The notes beneath the pieces are model-generated. The model was not told the origin of the DNA. It did not search any database and saw only the letters and a program-made list of their open reading frames with translations. Position numbers and translations under genes: made by a program. 64,000 bases of DNA from Alnus glutinosa (lineage: Eukaryota; Streptophyta; Magnoliopsida; Fagales; Betulaceae): assembly GCF_958979055.1 (NCBI RefSeq), contig NC_084886.1, forward strand, positions 48,625,654 through 48,689,653, in the 5' to 3' direction. Positions 22,549 through 36,300 of the stretch are shown here, in pieces. How positions within the stretch are numbered: the stretch's first letter is position 1; each line of letters starts with the position of its first letter.

Positions 22549-25294
22549 TCAAACACACTCGCCTCCAGCGCATTCAGCGGTCAAATTTCTTTTGCTTTGG
22601 GTTGATATAAGAGAATGGGTTTCTTTACATTTGGGCCATTTTGGGACCTTCCTATCCTCATTCTTGTATAGCTTTGCAGCCAACGTCTTAAAACCACTCC
22701 TCATGTAACCCACCATGCTGGTAACAAGCTCTCTGAAACATAGAAAAAAGTAACCATTGCAGTTCACTGAAGGGATGCATTTGGATCACAGAAAAAATAA
22801 GTCAAAATATAAAACCTTCACAGTACTAACATACAGCCTAGAACTAATAACAACGACATCCTGCAGCATCTTATGCTATTCATATATCAAAAAACAGGAA
22901 GAGAGAAAAAAGCGAAATAAAACAAAAAAGGATGAAAAATAACCTCATTTATAATAATCATCAGTCAAATTTGAGGTGATGCAGAAGGTCACATGCTGTG
23001 TATTTGGTTAATAATAATTCCTCATATCAAACATTTTCAAGCATTTTGATATAATATTATTCCATATCATATATAGTTGATATGAATAATCATATCTTTA
23101 TATGTAGTACATATTCAAACAGTATACACATACACCATTAGTTTCGATGTTCTTTTATTTTATTTTATTCTCCTAAAACTCCTCATAAATAATAATCTGA
23201 AAATTTAAACACCTATTTTTTTTTGTGATATAATAGACATCACTTTAAGAAAAGTTCACCGAGTCTCACCCAGTTGACGAGGCAACTTTTGAAACCCATA
23301 ATCTCTGGTAGAATTCTCTCCTATAAAAACCAATCAATTACACGCTATAAAAGTGAGAACTGAAGAGTCATGAAAAAATACTTCAAAGAAGCATTGTCCT
23401 TACATAAGGATCTTAATGCGTATAAGAAAGTATAATAACCCTTTCACACCTAATTTGGAATTACCTTCCCATCAATTTTCCTCCAAGGGCTAAAATCGAA
23501 AGAATGCTTTATCTGTTGCTATTATTATCATGATATGGTCCATATTTTGTTTCTATCTTTATATGGTCCACAACTCATTATTTCCTTGCAACTTTTTGCA
23601 AAAATACTATCCTAGTCCTTCAGGTGGAGGGAAATTAAATTTAGATCTTTTTTGAGTCATGGCGTCTGCTATTCCCCACATAATCATGATGATGAACAAT
23701 GATCTTTTAACATAACGGGAGTCTGATGGCAAAGAATGAAGTTTTGGGCCTACAAGCCTAACAGAGGAAACTTTCCCCAATGGCAGGTTACCAAAATGTT
23801 AAAGAGTTGTATGCTACCAATTAAAGATGACTTCTGCAACCAATTCCACATCAAAGAAGAGGGAGAAAACCATTTCCAGCATTACATAGGATATACTGAC
23901 TGAATCAAGGATAGAGGGTGTTTTGTACTTACAGTGGTGAGCAAGGAGAACGACTGCCATTTACATAGTAGACAAACAAGTATGAGTCATAATGCTGACC
24001 GTTGATTAAGTAGAAACCTGGCAACCTTCTTATACACTTAAATGACATTTTCTGGTACAAATGTATTGCAGGATTGTTGTAAGAAATGACATGCAAGTAA
24101 ACGGCTTGGCAGGTTGGAATACTTGAGGCATATTTTATGACCTTCCGAATTAATGAAGAAGCTGCAAATCCATCAGGAATCAGTTGATCTATTGCGTAAT
24201 AAGAAGTCTCAAAATTTTATAAGAGGGAAAATAAACTCTACCTATGCCGCAATTTCTATAGGCATCTACTACTCCCAGCGTCAAAATGTAGACTAAAGTT
24301 TGATCTGATTTCAATGAGTCATATCTGAGCATATCTGCTATCTACAAGTCCAATGTTGGATTAAAATGAATTAAGAGAACCAATGAAAAGACAATAATAA
24401 GCAAGTCTCTTTTTCCTTTGCAATAAGTAAAAAAACCACAATCAGAGAAGACTATTCTTTTAGATATTTGCAAAATCTTGAATAAAGGCTTAGCCTCTAT
24501 AAGAACCGTATTGTAAATGTGGCTTGCAATCAAGACACTAGGACAAAAGGAAATTTTAATTTATTGAAAGTCAAAATAATACAAGCTTACGCAATTCAAA
24601 TACTTTTAAGGCCTTTAGCTTAAGTATTAAACCATGATTGGTTAGTAGTAAGTATTTTTTTAGTGCGAATAAAGGCCTTGAAATCCGATGGGAAAGTCAT
24701 TTAGCCACAATTATTTTGGGTATCAATAATCTCCTTAAGTTAGAAATATCTTGTGGTAGCTTCTGCAACACTAAACATGTGCCAAACATCCAGTAAATGT
24801 GCTTGAAGAGGTGCCAGCTAACCAGCTAGTTATGTCTCTGGCAGTTTTACCAGAGACCTAAAATCAAACCTCGCCTTCAGGAGGAGGGGGAAAGGAAAAA
24901 AGTATCAGATATGAAGGTTTAATGAAATCTGTAGCCAGTAAATTTAGAGGACTCACCTCGCTTTCTTTTGCAAGTACTATTCGTGCAGTTACAAATCCAA
25001 CGAGTTCATCACTTTTACCATTTGGCCGACTGCGGTCAACAGCAGCCCACGATACGATTTCACGTCCATTGACAACATTTTGGAAGAACTCAGACTCATA
25101 CCTGAAGATTAGCATTAATTTGTGAAGAAGCAATCACATCATCCTAAAGCCCGTAATCAATGAAGGGTATCAGATGAGAACATCTACCTGATGGGAAACA
25201 AATCACCGTGGATTTGCTCTAAAATCTCGAGGTCAGAGGGTTGTATAGGCCTATAGAATATAGTTGGACAGCGGGACACTTTTGGTTTTACCAT
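22549..25294 (-). CDS. NAA60: NAA60-type N-alpha-acetyltransferase (GNAT family)
   Basis: Five coding exons on the minus strand: 25294-25188, 25101-24957, 24341-24242, 24161-23933 and 22732-22549. They total 255 codons (254 residues). The product starts MVKPKVSRCPTIFYRPIQPS. The GNAT core follows: SWAAVDRSRPNGKSDELVGF, then YILTLGVVDAYRNCGIA with the acetyl-CoA-binding RxxGxA loop, then VYLHVISYNNPAIHLY, LPGFYLINGQHYDSYLFVYY, and a Lys-rich C-terminal tail. This matches plant NAA60/MCC1-type acetyltransferases. NAA60 acetylates N-termini of membrane proteins; the plant enzyme is reported at the plasma membrane. The frame is intact and all borders are GT/AG. A 5' UTR part begins at 25409 in the same exon, and a likely first non-coding exon lies near 26625-26800, with donor GTAAGT at about 26620. 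Confidence 0.93.
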
Positions 25295-25308
25295 TGAAGA
25301 TTGTGTTG

Positions 25309-25392
25309 TTAATCCCCAGCAAAGATCTGACATACACAGAAAATTTGTCCAAGAACTTCTTCCATTTATGCCAGATCAGCCACAAAGGCCAT
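25309..25392 (-). promoter_or_regulatory. Two back-to-back uORFs in the NAA60 5' UTR
   Basis: uORF1 spans 25392-25366 (8 residues and TAA). uORF2 starts at the very next base, 25365-25309 (18 residues and TAA), and ends 14 bases before the main ATG at 25294. Both are out of frame with the main coding sequence. They lie between the 3' splice site at 25410 and the start codon, so they should be in the mature mRNA. A translational effect is inference. Confidence 0.6.
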
Positions 25393-26044
25393 GCAGCAGT
25401 TGCAGAAAACTGTAAAAGAAATTACACTTTTCATTAATTATTTATTATTACAAATCACACACGGACAGACGAAGGCAACATAAAAAAGTGATGTCATATT
25501 TGTGAATGCTGAATTGAAAAGGAATACAAAGTATATTCAACTTTAAAATATTAATAACCAGTGTTCATTGTGCTGACAAGCCTAACAGTGTTCACGCTTT
25601 TTCCTGTCATCATCAATTGTGCTTTAACGTCTTTCTTTCGATCCAAAAAAATTCACTAATTGAACATCGAGGAAACATTCATGAGGAAAAGAAAGGCCAA
25701 GTTCTTGTGAAAGAAAATAAGTTAAGCTCCACGATATTAGCTATGAAATTCTCACAACACATCTAGACTAGATTTACCCTAAAAAAGTCGAAAGTCAGAA
25801 TATTGACACCATCTTGATCTGCATTCATAATCTTTGCTTCAGTGTTACACGTCAATATACGCATCCCATCTGACGACAATTCTTCAAATAGATGACCTGG
25901 TTTTAAGCTATTTGATATATTTCATAATTAGACCAACTGAATATATGCATGAAAATTATGGTTTTGGTATGAAGCATAGAGCCCTCTCCCCCAAAAAATA
26001 AAACTCCCCATAAAGCATAGACTCCCCCTTCCCCCGCCGCCACC

Positions 26045-26045
<1 letters not shown>

Positions 26046-26075
<30 letters not shown>

Positions 26076-26084
26076 AAAAAAAAA
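26046..26084. repeat. C20-A19 homopolymer pair
   Basis: Twenty C followed directly by nineteen A, in the NAA60 5' UTR intron. Apparent open frames across it (poly-Gly, poly-Phe) are artefacts. Exact lengths may carry assembly error. Confidence 0.9.
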
Positions 26085-26884
26085 GAAAAAGAAAAAGAAA
26101 GAAAAAGGTAAAACACCCACAACAACAGCTTTCAAATAAGTGAGCAAGTGCAGTTTTTACAAACCTGAAGCAACTAAATTCAAGCCATCATGACTTTCAA
26201 TTAAAAATAAATTGATCAAGCTCATGGCTAAAAGTCAACAACAGTCAAGTGTGTAATTTCCAAAACATTCTTAAGAGTCAAAGTCATCAGGTACAGGACA
26301 TACAAAAAGCAGTCTTCTTTTCCAATAAAGACCCAATTTTCTTAAACTTAGATTAACTACATCAATTATTAAGTTCAATCCCAATTATAAGGCATGAGAG
26401 AGAGAGAACAAATTACACATAAAAGAGCTCAAGATTTAACAGAAATATTTCACACAAACCATTGGCCATATCGAAGCTTCGAATAACCCAATAAAATATA
26501 ATCACAATTACTCCATACCAAATCAAATTGAATCAAGATTACTTTATAAAATACCAATAGTTCAATTAAAAAACAGAAACCCAGATGAGATCTCAGTGAT
26601 AAAACTGAATCACACCCACTTACCTCATTGGGTCTGGCTCAGAGAAAGTCTGGAGAGAGAGAAAGAGAGGGATCAGAGACTGCAGGTTCAGAGAAGAGAA
26701 AGCACGGAAAAACAAGAAAGGAAATGTTGGTTTTGTTTTGTTCCTTTCAATGTTCTACAAGGATACCTTTCTGGGAACTGTGTTGGGTCTTGATTTTGAT
26801 GCGTCAATGTGGAATCTTATGCTTTTCCTTTCGTACGCCTTCGTCGTTTGCATTCCGTAGGTGCGATGCAGAGAATTTCTTTAC

Positions 26885-27585
26885 GAATTGAAAAACACGA
26901 AATATGTATTCTTCATGACGAAAATGCCCCTCATATTTTTGCCACACATATTATGACATATTAAAATGGTAAAAGTGCAACGCTCGTTTCATTTCAATAA
27001 TGAAATGGATAATAGATATTTCACGATTAAAATAAAACATTATGCTATATCATTTAAATTTTTTAAATAATGTCACAATATATTTATCACGTGACATCAC
27101 GTAGACCGTTAAATCTATGAAATAAACCATGCATAAGACATTGGGCATGATTGTGAGAATATACAAAGCATTTTGATAGGCCCATCATCGATCTTGTTTG
27201 CGAGCCTATGCTCATACTTGAGACAAAGCTCGGTTTGATTCACTAGATAGAACAAACAATTTCAAAGATTGTTTCTTGAGCGGATAAAATTTTCCTTCAA
27301 ATTGGGTTGATTTTTTTTTTTTTCCAACTCAATCTATTAAACATACATGCGTTCAAAATACATGTAATTCTCATGTCTAGTTTGGAAGAAAACTTTGTCA
27401 TTCTCAAACCAAACCCGAGCTATTCATGAATTATAGTATTAGTAGAATCTTAAAATTTAGTTCTCTTTGTTTAGGCAACTTCTTTACATTCTTCCAACTT
27501 TGTTGTGTCCCCTGGATATTTTGTCCCAATTACAGGGTTATAAACAAGCTGAGTTGAGGAGATATATCATATTCTGTAGTCTTTG
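26885..27585. other. Intergenic DNA between NAA60 and the pseudokinase gene
   Basis: AT-rich. It holds one copy of a dispersed motif (about 27035-27115: CATTTAAATTTTTTAAATAATG, ATTTATCACGTG, CCGTTAAAT), also found near 28276-28346. The 73-codon frame at 27467 overlaps the last pseudokinase exon and is not a gene. Confidence 0.5.
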
Positions 27586-27589
27586 GAAC

Positions 27590-30285
27590 TCAAAGAATGG
27601 CACCAGTCATGAACCGATGATTGATTACAGCCTCTGCAATTGGACGTTTTCTGAAGTCAGGATTCAGCATTGCCTACACGCAGAATAACAATTTTTCAGA
27701 TCACAATGGCAATGACCAAGAAAAATAAATGATCCTCAATAAATAAAAAAAGAGAAGTACTACACTTAACAAATTTTCTTCCCAAAAGTTGGCTTGGGAC
27801 CAACTTTTGGGTAAGTGTAGCATTCTCCATAAAAATAATAATAATAAAAAATACATCAGGTTCTAACTACTAATTCTACAAGAAAAACTTCGCCATCATG
27901 TTAGTAAAATGGACTTGTTGGCAAATCATAGAAATCTGAGTCCACTGAAAGACCCAAAAATAAAAATAAAAAAGAAGAAGAGTAGAGTGTAACTTCTTAA
28001 CATATAGGAAGATCAAACTAGGGAGATAAAACATGTAAGAGATGAAAATTACTAATACACTGTTTATTTTTTATTTATTTTTTAATTTTTTTTCCTTTGA
28101 GAGAGAGAAAGAGAGAGAGATTGCAAGCCTTAGAACAAACATTCATGCTGAATTCTTGCATATTATGCTACCAAAAAGTCTATCAGTAAAACGGACAAAG
28201 ATCCCCTCCATTTAAAGTTGGAGTCATTTTATGGTTATGATTTAATGTTTTTGTATCTAATGATGTAAATAAAGTCACGTCATTTAAATTTTTTGAACAA
28301 CATGCCAACATATTTATCACGTGGCATTATCTATACCGTTAAATAGAACATTAAATTCTGACCATAGACTGGCTCATCTACATTTCAGGTGAAATGGGGA
28401 GAATCATATTCTTATACGAGAAATATATAAGCAGACCTATATGGGAGATACCAACCACACTGCAATTTCATAAGCAAATGAAATCATCCTTTTGAATGTC
28501 TGAAAGCAGGATATCATACACGTCTACTTTACCCATTCAAATTGCTCAGGATTGGGAAAACATATCCTTCTACAATAATCTAGCTTGCCAAAAATCTAAA
28601 ACAATCTAAACAAACTCCTATATCTGTGTTTCCTCTAGGTATGGTCTTCCTCCAATATTAATATCAACCTCCTCATCTTTGTTGAACATGTTATTATCTG
28701 TTACAGATGTTCATGTATTAACTAATTATTGGTAACGGCACATAGACGTTTCATATGTACAAGTTTTCAGAATGTAGAAAAATAAAATTGATGGGTGCAC
28801 CAGATATGCTCATCAGTCAGAAGATATAATTAAACCTGGAGTAACTCCCAACCAGCACCATCACCAACATCCAGGAATTTGACAGCATCTAGTAGTCGGT
28901 CATCTGCTAAACAATACCTGCCAAAAGAACAAAGAAATACAAAATAATAACTAAAATACTAAAAAGAAAATAAAACAAACCTGCAAGAAAGATCTGTGAA
29001 GACAAGTTCGGGCTGATCCAATAATCATAATTATTGACCATAAAATATTCATATTAGTGTGGCAAATGGCAATGGATTTTAGAGAGTAATTCAACATGGT
29101 CATTTTTACCTAGGTACCAAGAAAGGACATGCTTTGTTATGATTCAACCCATTTATTATGAGAAATGCTACATACTGGACAAATATCCTCATTCCATCCA
29201 CTAAAGCAGATGTGACATGGTTCCCCCTATAGCATTTGGTGGGTGGAAATAGGTTTTTTGGTTAGGGGGGATCATGCTACATCAGCTTTGATGGATGGAA
29301 TGGGGATTACTTGTCTAGTATATAGCATTTCTCATTTATTATCGCCAACTCTGCAGCAGTGAAATAGAATAGAAAAAGGGGACGAAATTAGATAATAGAA
29401 AAGGATGGTTGCACTAGACTTCAAAACAGTTGGATTGAAGCTAAAACATGAATAACTTGTTTTAGTTGTAATACTGCTACTATGGTCAGAAACTGTCAAT
29501 CTCACACTGCTGAAGAAAAACTATTCTAAAATGTATTCCCAACTCAAGGCAATGCTACTAGAAAGTCATTTAGTACTTGATCATTATATGAATATCCAAG
29601 TAGTTTGCAAATTCTATGGATGATTTACAGTATTGACTCAATGAAAGGAATAATGATTTCAGAGCATGACAAGGATCCCCAGACTCCTAAAGCAAAGAAA
29701 ATAAAGCACAAAGCCCAAAGTCAAAGAGAGCCAAAGGAAGTTCTTTGAACACTAGAGTCTGAGCTTTTCAAGTGTTCCCAAAAGAGGGGGGTGGGGGGGG
29801 AGAGTTTCAGGTGTTTATTCTCCATTTCACCAACTGAAGCAACATTTTTTATCCCCATCGTAACTAGTACTTGAAGTGTAAGATATAGAAGACATCTTAC
29901 TCTCTTGTGGCTTCAAGATCAAGCTGGAAAGTGCTCTCCAAAAGCCTCTGCAAGTTCATGGAAAATTCAGAAGAGCAATGAAACCCAAAAAAGAATCACA
30001 ACTTTTACTTCTCAAAGACACAGATAAGTCACAAATGAAGAACCTACCTTACACCACAATATCTCTACCCAATCTGCTACCCCCTCAGCCTCCCCTACAG
30101 TTGTCAACTCACTTTCACTCAAATCACCCTCAAAGAAAAAAAAAAAAAAAAACTTCTGAACAGAGCAAAACAAGCAGAATAGCTTGTATCCGTCTGATCT
30201 CTACCTCCCACAAAATAATAGTGTCATCTGCAAATAACAGATGAGATGTCTCCGAAGCATCACTATTACACCCCCCCACCCACCC

Positions 30286-30316
<31 letters not shown>

Positions 30317-33300
30317 AAAAAAGAAAAAGAAAAAAAACCAAAAACCTGACAACTGACCACCCTCCATAACCTTAGCGATCATCCTGTTAAGAATTTCCAT
30401 GATGAAGAGGCAAAGAAGTGTGATGACAGGCCCATTCGCCTCAAACCTCTAGAACTATCATGAAATCATTTGGGCTACCATTAACTAACACCAAACATCT
30501 AACAGTAGAAATGCAAAACCAAATCCATTTCATCCACTTCTTGGCAAAGCCAAACCTCCTCAACATATAAATTAAGCACTCCCAGTTGACAAAATCTTAA
30601 GCTTTTTCAGTATCCAATTTGCAAATAACCCCTAGGATTCCACTCCCAGTTCTACCGTCCTAACATTAAAATTCCATGTCAATCTTTGTCTACAACACTA
30701 AACAAACAAGACAGAGAACGAGCCAATATCCAAGTCAATCTTTTCCACAACCCTCCTATCCCACATGAGAAGAACTCCACCTGCAGTACTATTAGCTGCC
30801 AAAACAGCCCAACAAAAAAAGGCCCACCACAAATACTCCCAAAAAGCTCCTTAGTCATGCCTTAATATTCCTAACATCGCATTTGTAAGAGAAGAATTTC
30901 TAGGAAAAAAAAAATACTGACAAACCCCAAGAAAAATTGAAGGTGTAGTTGTATTATAGCTTACTTGCAAGGTAAGGCTATCCATTACGCCTGCTTCACA
31001 AAATGGAACAAAAGCCAAGTACGCAAAAAGAAGACCTGCTTCATATCTGCAGGGGAACAATAAGAAATATTAAATAGATATGTAACTGAACAAAACTTCA
31101 AAGATGATCCCATGTTTCAAAAATATTACATATCATCCGCTATTCCAAAGGCTCTCTTCTCCATTAATGTGAACGCACCAGCAGCAGATGCTCGTCTCCA
31201 AAGTCCCTCTGAGAGTGTTCCAGGACCCTCTTCTAGACATGAATACCTGGGAAACCATGTGATTTATATATAAACTATTATAAGTTAAAATATACTGGAA
31301 ATTTATTTTAAAGCAATAATTCACAACTTCGACAAATAAAAAGAGAGAGAAGGAAAGAAAGAAAGATATTCCTGAAGCAGTTGTGATGTTTCTGCAAGAA
31401 ATATAATATGATAGTGGTTGCATTGATTCAGAATGGAAATTGACATCCCCTTACCCTCAACAAGATGAAGTACCCAAGACATTGATTTTGTTGCTACTAA
31501 ATGTTAACAGAACAAATCCTACAGAAGCGGAAATGTAGTTCTCGCACCGATTTCTTATATACACAAAATGTGGGTACTTTAGAGAGATCCAATGAATTCT
31601 CATGAGTGTCATCCGATTAAGTTTCCAAGAGATCTTTTGGTTTCCCCTGAACATATCATAAGACACAGAACATTTTGGTTGCTTTCGACCATAACTGGGA
31701 TTCACTAAACCTGGAAACATGGCTTTCTTTCTGAAAGGTGACCCAACAAATTGCTTTTAGAGGGGGATGGGTACCCTTGCTATGTAGGATACACCTATGG
31801 TAAACATATACAAAAGATTCCTCTCGCGAGATGTATAAAATTGATACTTTTTTAGTTAAACAACATGTTGAAGCTTAAACTGAAAAAAAAAAAAAAAAAG
31901 GAAGAAGAAGAAGAAGAGAGCAATAATACCATTAACATACCTGATATCAACAGAAAAGGCTAGATCCCGAAGTCGAGGAACTAAGTAAGCAGCATCTCTT
32001 TCTATAATTGTGCTGCCATTGATAAGTCAAATTTTGAGTAAGATATAACTGAATTAACAGAACAATCATAACAGTCTCATACAGAAGAACCTGTATCTCA
32101 AACCAAATTGAATATCTTTAAAAGACATACTTAAGAACAATAGAAGATGCTCCAAGACTCTGGTGCAATCTATCATGCTCATGCATGAAAGCTAGACCTC
32201 TCATGGCACCCTGAAGCAGCTTAATCACAAAATATCTTCTGCGTTTGATTATTTGCAATTGTTCAAATTGATTCCAGGACATCTGTTCCCCTAGTGCACG
32301 ATTTTTTGATACTTTTTCACTCATAACTTTTGCATAGTCTGCGGCGCTATATTTCCCATCATTACGGAAAGCAAGCCACTGTGCAGGATAATTGTTTTAT
32401 AAACTGCATCTACCAAAAGAAATACCCAAAAACTTTTACATATGAATATAATTCATGTCATATAACAAACCTGCTCCCCAGTTTTTGTTTCAAAACCACC
32501 TACAAGCATCAGTAGATTCTGACAAATACCTTTTGTACTGCTCTGAGAAAAATGTGCCCAACAAAAAAAATTATTAGGACTCCCTCGGTGCAGCTGAAAA
32601 CTTGCAACTACGTGCAGGTTTAGACAGTTACTTAAAGAGCAAGTGAAAAAAGCATCTTATTTTACTTGAAGGAAAGAATGAGCATTCAACTCATTTGCAG
32701 CCATCATATCAGCCTCCATTCCACCAGCTAGTTGTCCAGGATAAACCTTCATAGTTGAAATTGCTTTTCTCAATGAAATATATCGTGTTTAAAGAACTGA
32801 ACTAAACAGAGGTGCCAGAAAACCAGTAGAGATAACTGAGTGTTCATAGCCTATAAGCAAGCATAAGGTAAATAGATATCTTTCTTCCCCAAAGAAGGAC
32901 AAACACATATTAAATGGGATGATAAGGAAAGGGGGTGAAGAAAGACTTGATCAAACTACAAAGAGAAGGTTCATTGGTAATGTTTATTTTATTTTATTTT
33001 TTTATGTACAGAGAAGAATAAGAAGATAACGATGGCCCTGATTTCGTTTTTGATATGTTCAGCTATAGAAAACGCATTTAATGACTTCTTTAATCACATG
33101 TATCAGAACATTTTACTCATTTATTTGCTCCAATTTATGATAATTCGTTTGTTTCCTCTTAATGTTATACATTGGTTGCTTGCTAATTGATCTAATCATT
33201 TTTAGAATATTCTTGCTTGATAATAAAATGCAGTACCTGTGAACAAACCAAGCTACTCAGCCATTAAATAATTTGCTCCGTCAACTAATAAAGGAACTTG

Positions 33301-36300
33301 TTTTGCTTAGTTAAAATCGCCTATAGTCCAGTATTAAGAAGCTCTTCTTTCATGGTAGTTGAAGTTTTGGACTAGATGGAGAAGAAGTAATGTAGATTAA
33401 TTTAGAAGAGTATCTTGCTATATAGAAGGAGAACTGTCTAATCATTGAAGACTGTAATATGCTATTTAGAGTGTTGTCTGATAACACAATTCAACCGTGA
33501 TCCATAGCAGTCCAGCTGGGATGTGCTTCGTCAACTCCTAATATTGCTCTCTTTTACGTTGTACATTCCATGTATTATGTATATCTCTACTTTTCTTGTA
33601 TTAAGCCTTTTGACTATTTGTAATTCTCAATATAAGTAAACGAAATACATCTCTCTAGCTCACCTTGAGATAGAGTTTCTCAATTGTCTTTATGTATCAG
33701 AGCCTCGGTAAGATAGAGAATTTTTTATTCATTTATTTATTTTGGGTTCTTTCCAGAAAAAAAAAAACTCCCTGCACCCAACCATGTCAAACTCCTCTAG
33801 TTTCTCCACCCAAACCGATGATTAACCCTATCTTGTGACACAAAACATCACTAATTTAGTGTCACTTTGACTCTCCACCTACTTTCTCCTTTGGAAAACC
33901 CAAATGATGAATATCGTTGAAGGCTATGATCTTCAATGCTTTGTTACAAGAGAAACCAAAGCACCATCTCAGTTTGTTGCTGACGGTGAAAACGGCCCCA
34001 AACCCAATCCAACCTTCATCAAATGGTGAAAGACAGATCGCCTAGTGAAAGGGTGGCTCACCGCTGCTCTCTCCAGAGAAGTTCTTGGCATTATAGTAGG
34101 CCTCAACATTGTTATTGAGGTTTGGAATCCCCTTGTTCACTCCTTTGCCCATATGTCCTCCGATAGTGCATCCAACTTTAGACGAGTCTAGCAAATGAAC
34201 CATAACTATGTAGCCCTATTCCTAATAGATTGACCCCAAAATAGCATATCTAAATTATAAGAAATCTCATCGAGGCTACAATTGTGGAACTTACACCTTT
34301 AAAATTTTTATTTGTTCAAATATGTAAATAAATCGCGAATACGGGCCAAGGAATAAATGCCCAAGTTTTCTATGGTTAAAAAGATAAACCCTATACCAAT
34401 AATACGATAACTCCAATGATCCAATTGTTGAATCAATTGAGATCTATAATAATTCCTAGTAGAGATCAAAGAAATGTTCCATAAAACGTTGTTTCATTCA
34501 TTCATGTATTGGATCTCATCAAATGAAAAGGAATCAGTATTGTTTTTCTCAAAAGCCCAGGGGCGGAACTAGCATTTAGAATTTGGGAGGAGGGGGGGGG
34601 GGGGGGTTAAAACTAAAAAAATATAAAAATTTGGGGGGTTTTAATTTTCAAAGGATTATAAGAGTATTTTTTTTTTAAAAAAAAAAAAAAAAAAGGGGGA
34701 AAAATGGTGGTTTGGGGGGGCCCAACCCGCCCCTGCAAAAGCCCTTATGATTTTTCGAAATGTAATGACTATAAGAGCTATTGATAATAACGATCCACAT
34801 AAAAGAGGTGCATAGCCCAATACCATCATACTTATGTGCATCATTAACCAAAGAGATTGTAGAGAGGGTACTAGTATTACATATTGATGCGTTTCAGTTA
34901 AAAAACCATAAGTAGCAAATCCTTGGGTAAAAATGACCATTGGCGCAGTTTTATTGTGCTTAAATGGATTATTTTTTAAATACGAAACCGTACGAATAAT
35001 GGACAAACTCCATGAAAGAAAATCTCGAAGTCTCGCACTTAAGCAATGACTCACAACTATCACTTGAGGCACAAACATGTTAGCCGAAAACTTACGGCGC
35101 TTCAAGGCAGTTTGTGATGATCTTTCTACCATCATAGGAAAACCAGCTCCAGATCATAAAAAAAATCTTGGTGGCTTCTCAATGTTCTCGGCAAAGGCTA
35201 TGAGATGTTCACTACAATGCTCTGACCATCTGTTCCACCATCCTAGGAGGTTGTTACCCTATTGGAGAGTCATTCAGCACAACAACAACCGGATACACAA
35301 ACCCCTCCTCAAATGCTATTCTAGGGGCAGTGCTCCAACAAGAACAAAAAAAAAAAAAGAAGGATCCTCAAATTCATTCAACTCTCGTGGGCGTGGTTTT
35401 GTTCAAGGAAACTCATCAGAATCCAAACACACCAATCCTTCATTTGGACAGCACCAAGGTGAAACTTCTCCAAAGGCAAACAAAGATGAAGCACTTATGT
35501 GTCAAATATGCAATAAACGAAACCGTACCACTCTCCAGTATTTCAACCAGTTCAATCACTCGTTTGCTATGGAGAACGTCCCTCAAGCCCTTGTTGCCAT
35601 GACAATTGCAGACACTCAAGATGGAGCTTGGTTTCTCGATACTGGGGCTACTGATCACATCACTAGCAACCTAGGTAATCTCCATTCTCTAACTCCTTAC
35701 CATGGTCATGATGGAGTGATAGCAGGCAACAAACAAATTCTACCTATCACACATATTGGACAAGCAAATATTGGTTCTGGTACTTCTTTTGTTCAACTTA
35801 ACGATGGTCTCTTGGTTCCTCAAATTTTTTTTGATAAGTAAATCAAGTCTTATTAAAAGCGTAAAGTGCCCTTAAGTATACTGGAAGTATACAAAAGAAA
35901 ACACTTAATTAGGAAGAGAAAAACGAGCAAGAAAATCGACAAAACTAAGCGACAGAGGGGACAGAAAAGCCATCGTCCAAAGATACAAAGTATGAAGAAA
36001 AAAAGAAGCTAAAATATCCTCCATGGAAAACTTTCCCCATCCTCGAAACACCAAGATTTCTTTCCTTCCACACACACCAAAAAATGAATATTGGCACCAT
36101 CTTCCAAATCGCAGCACTCTTCGGCCTTCCAGAATTCCACCAACAAGAAAACAAGTTGATAACTCTTTTAGGCATAACCCAAGATGGACCAAATCGAGTG
36201 AAGAGAGAATTCCATAGAGCGGAAGCCACATCATAGTGAAGAAGAAAGTGGTCTACTAATTCTCCATTTCTCAAATTAAGAAAGACTTGTTATCTGTCAA

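Noticed and set aside
25928-26147. Frames with poly-Gly and poly-Phe
   Set aside because: Translations of the C/A homopolymer pair.
34656-35135. Possible functional cytochrome c biogenesis gene
   Set aside because: It is a decayed plastid ccsA fragment with a deletion, stops and a MITE, lying in a transposon.
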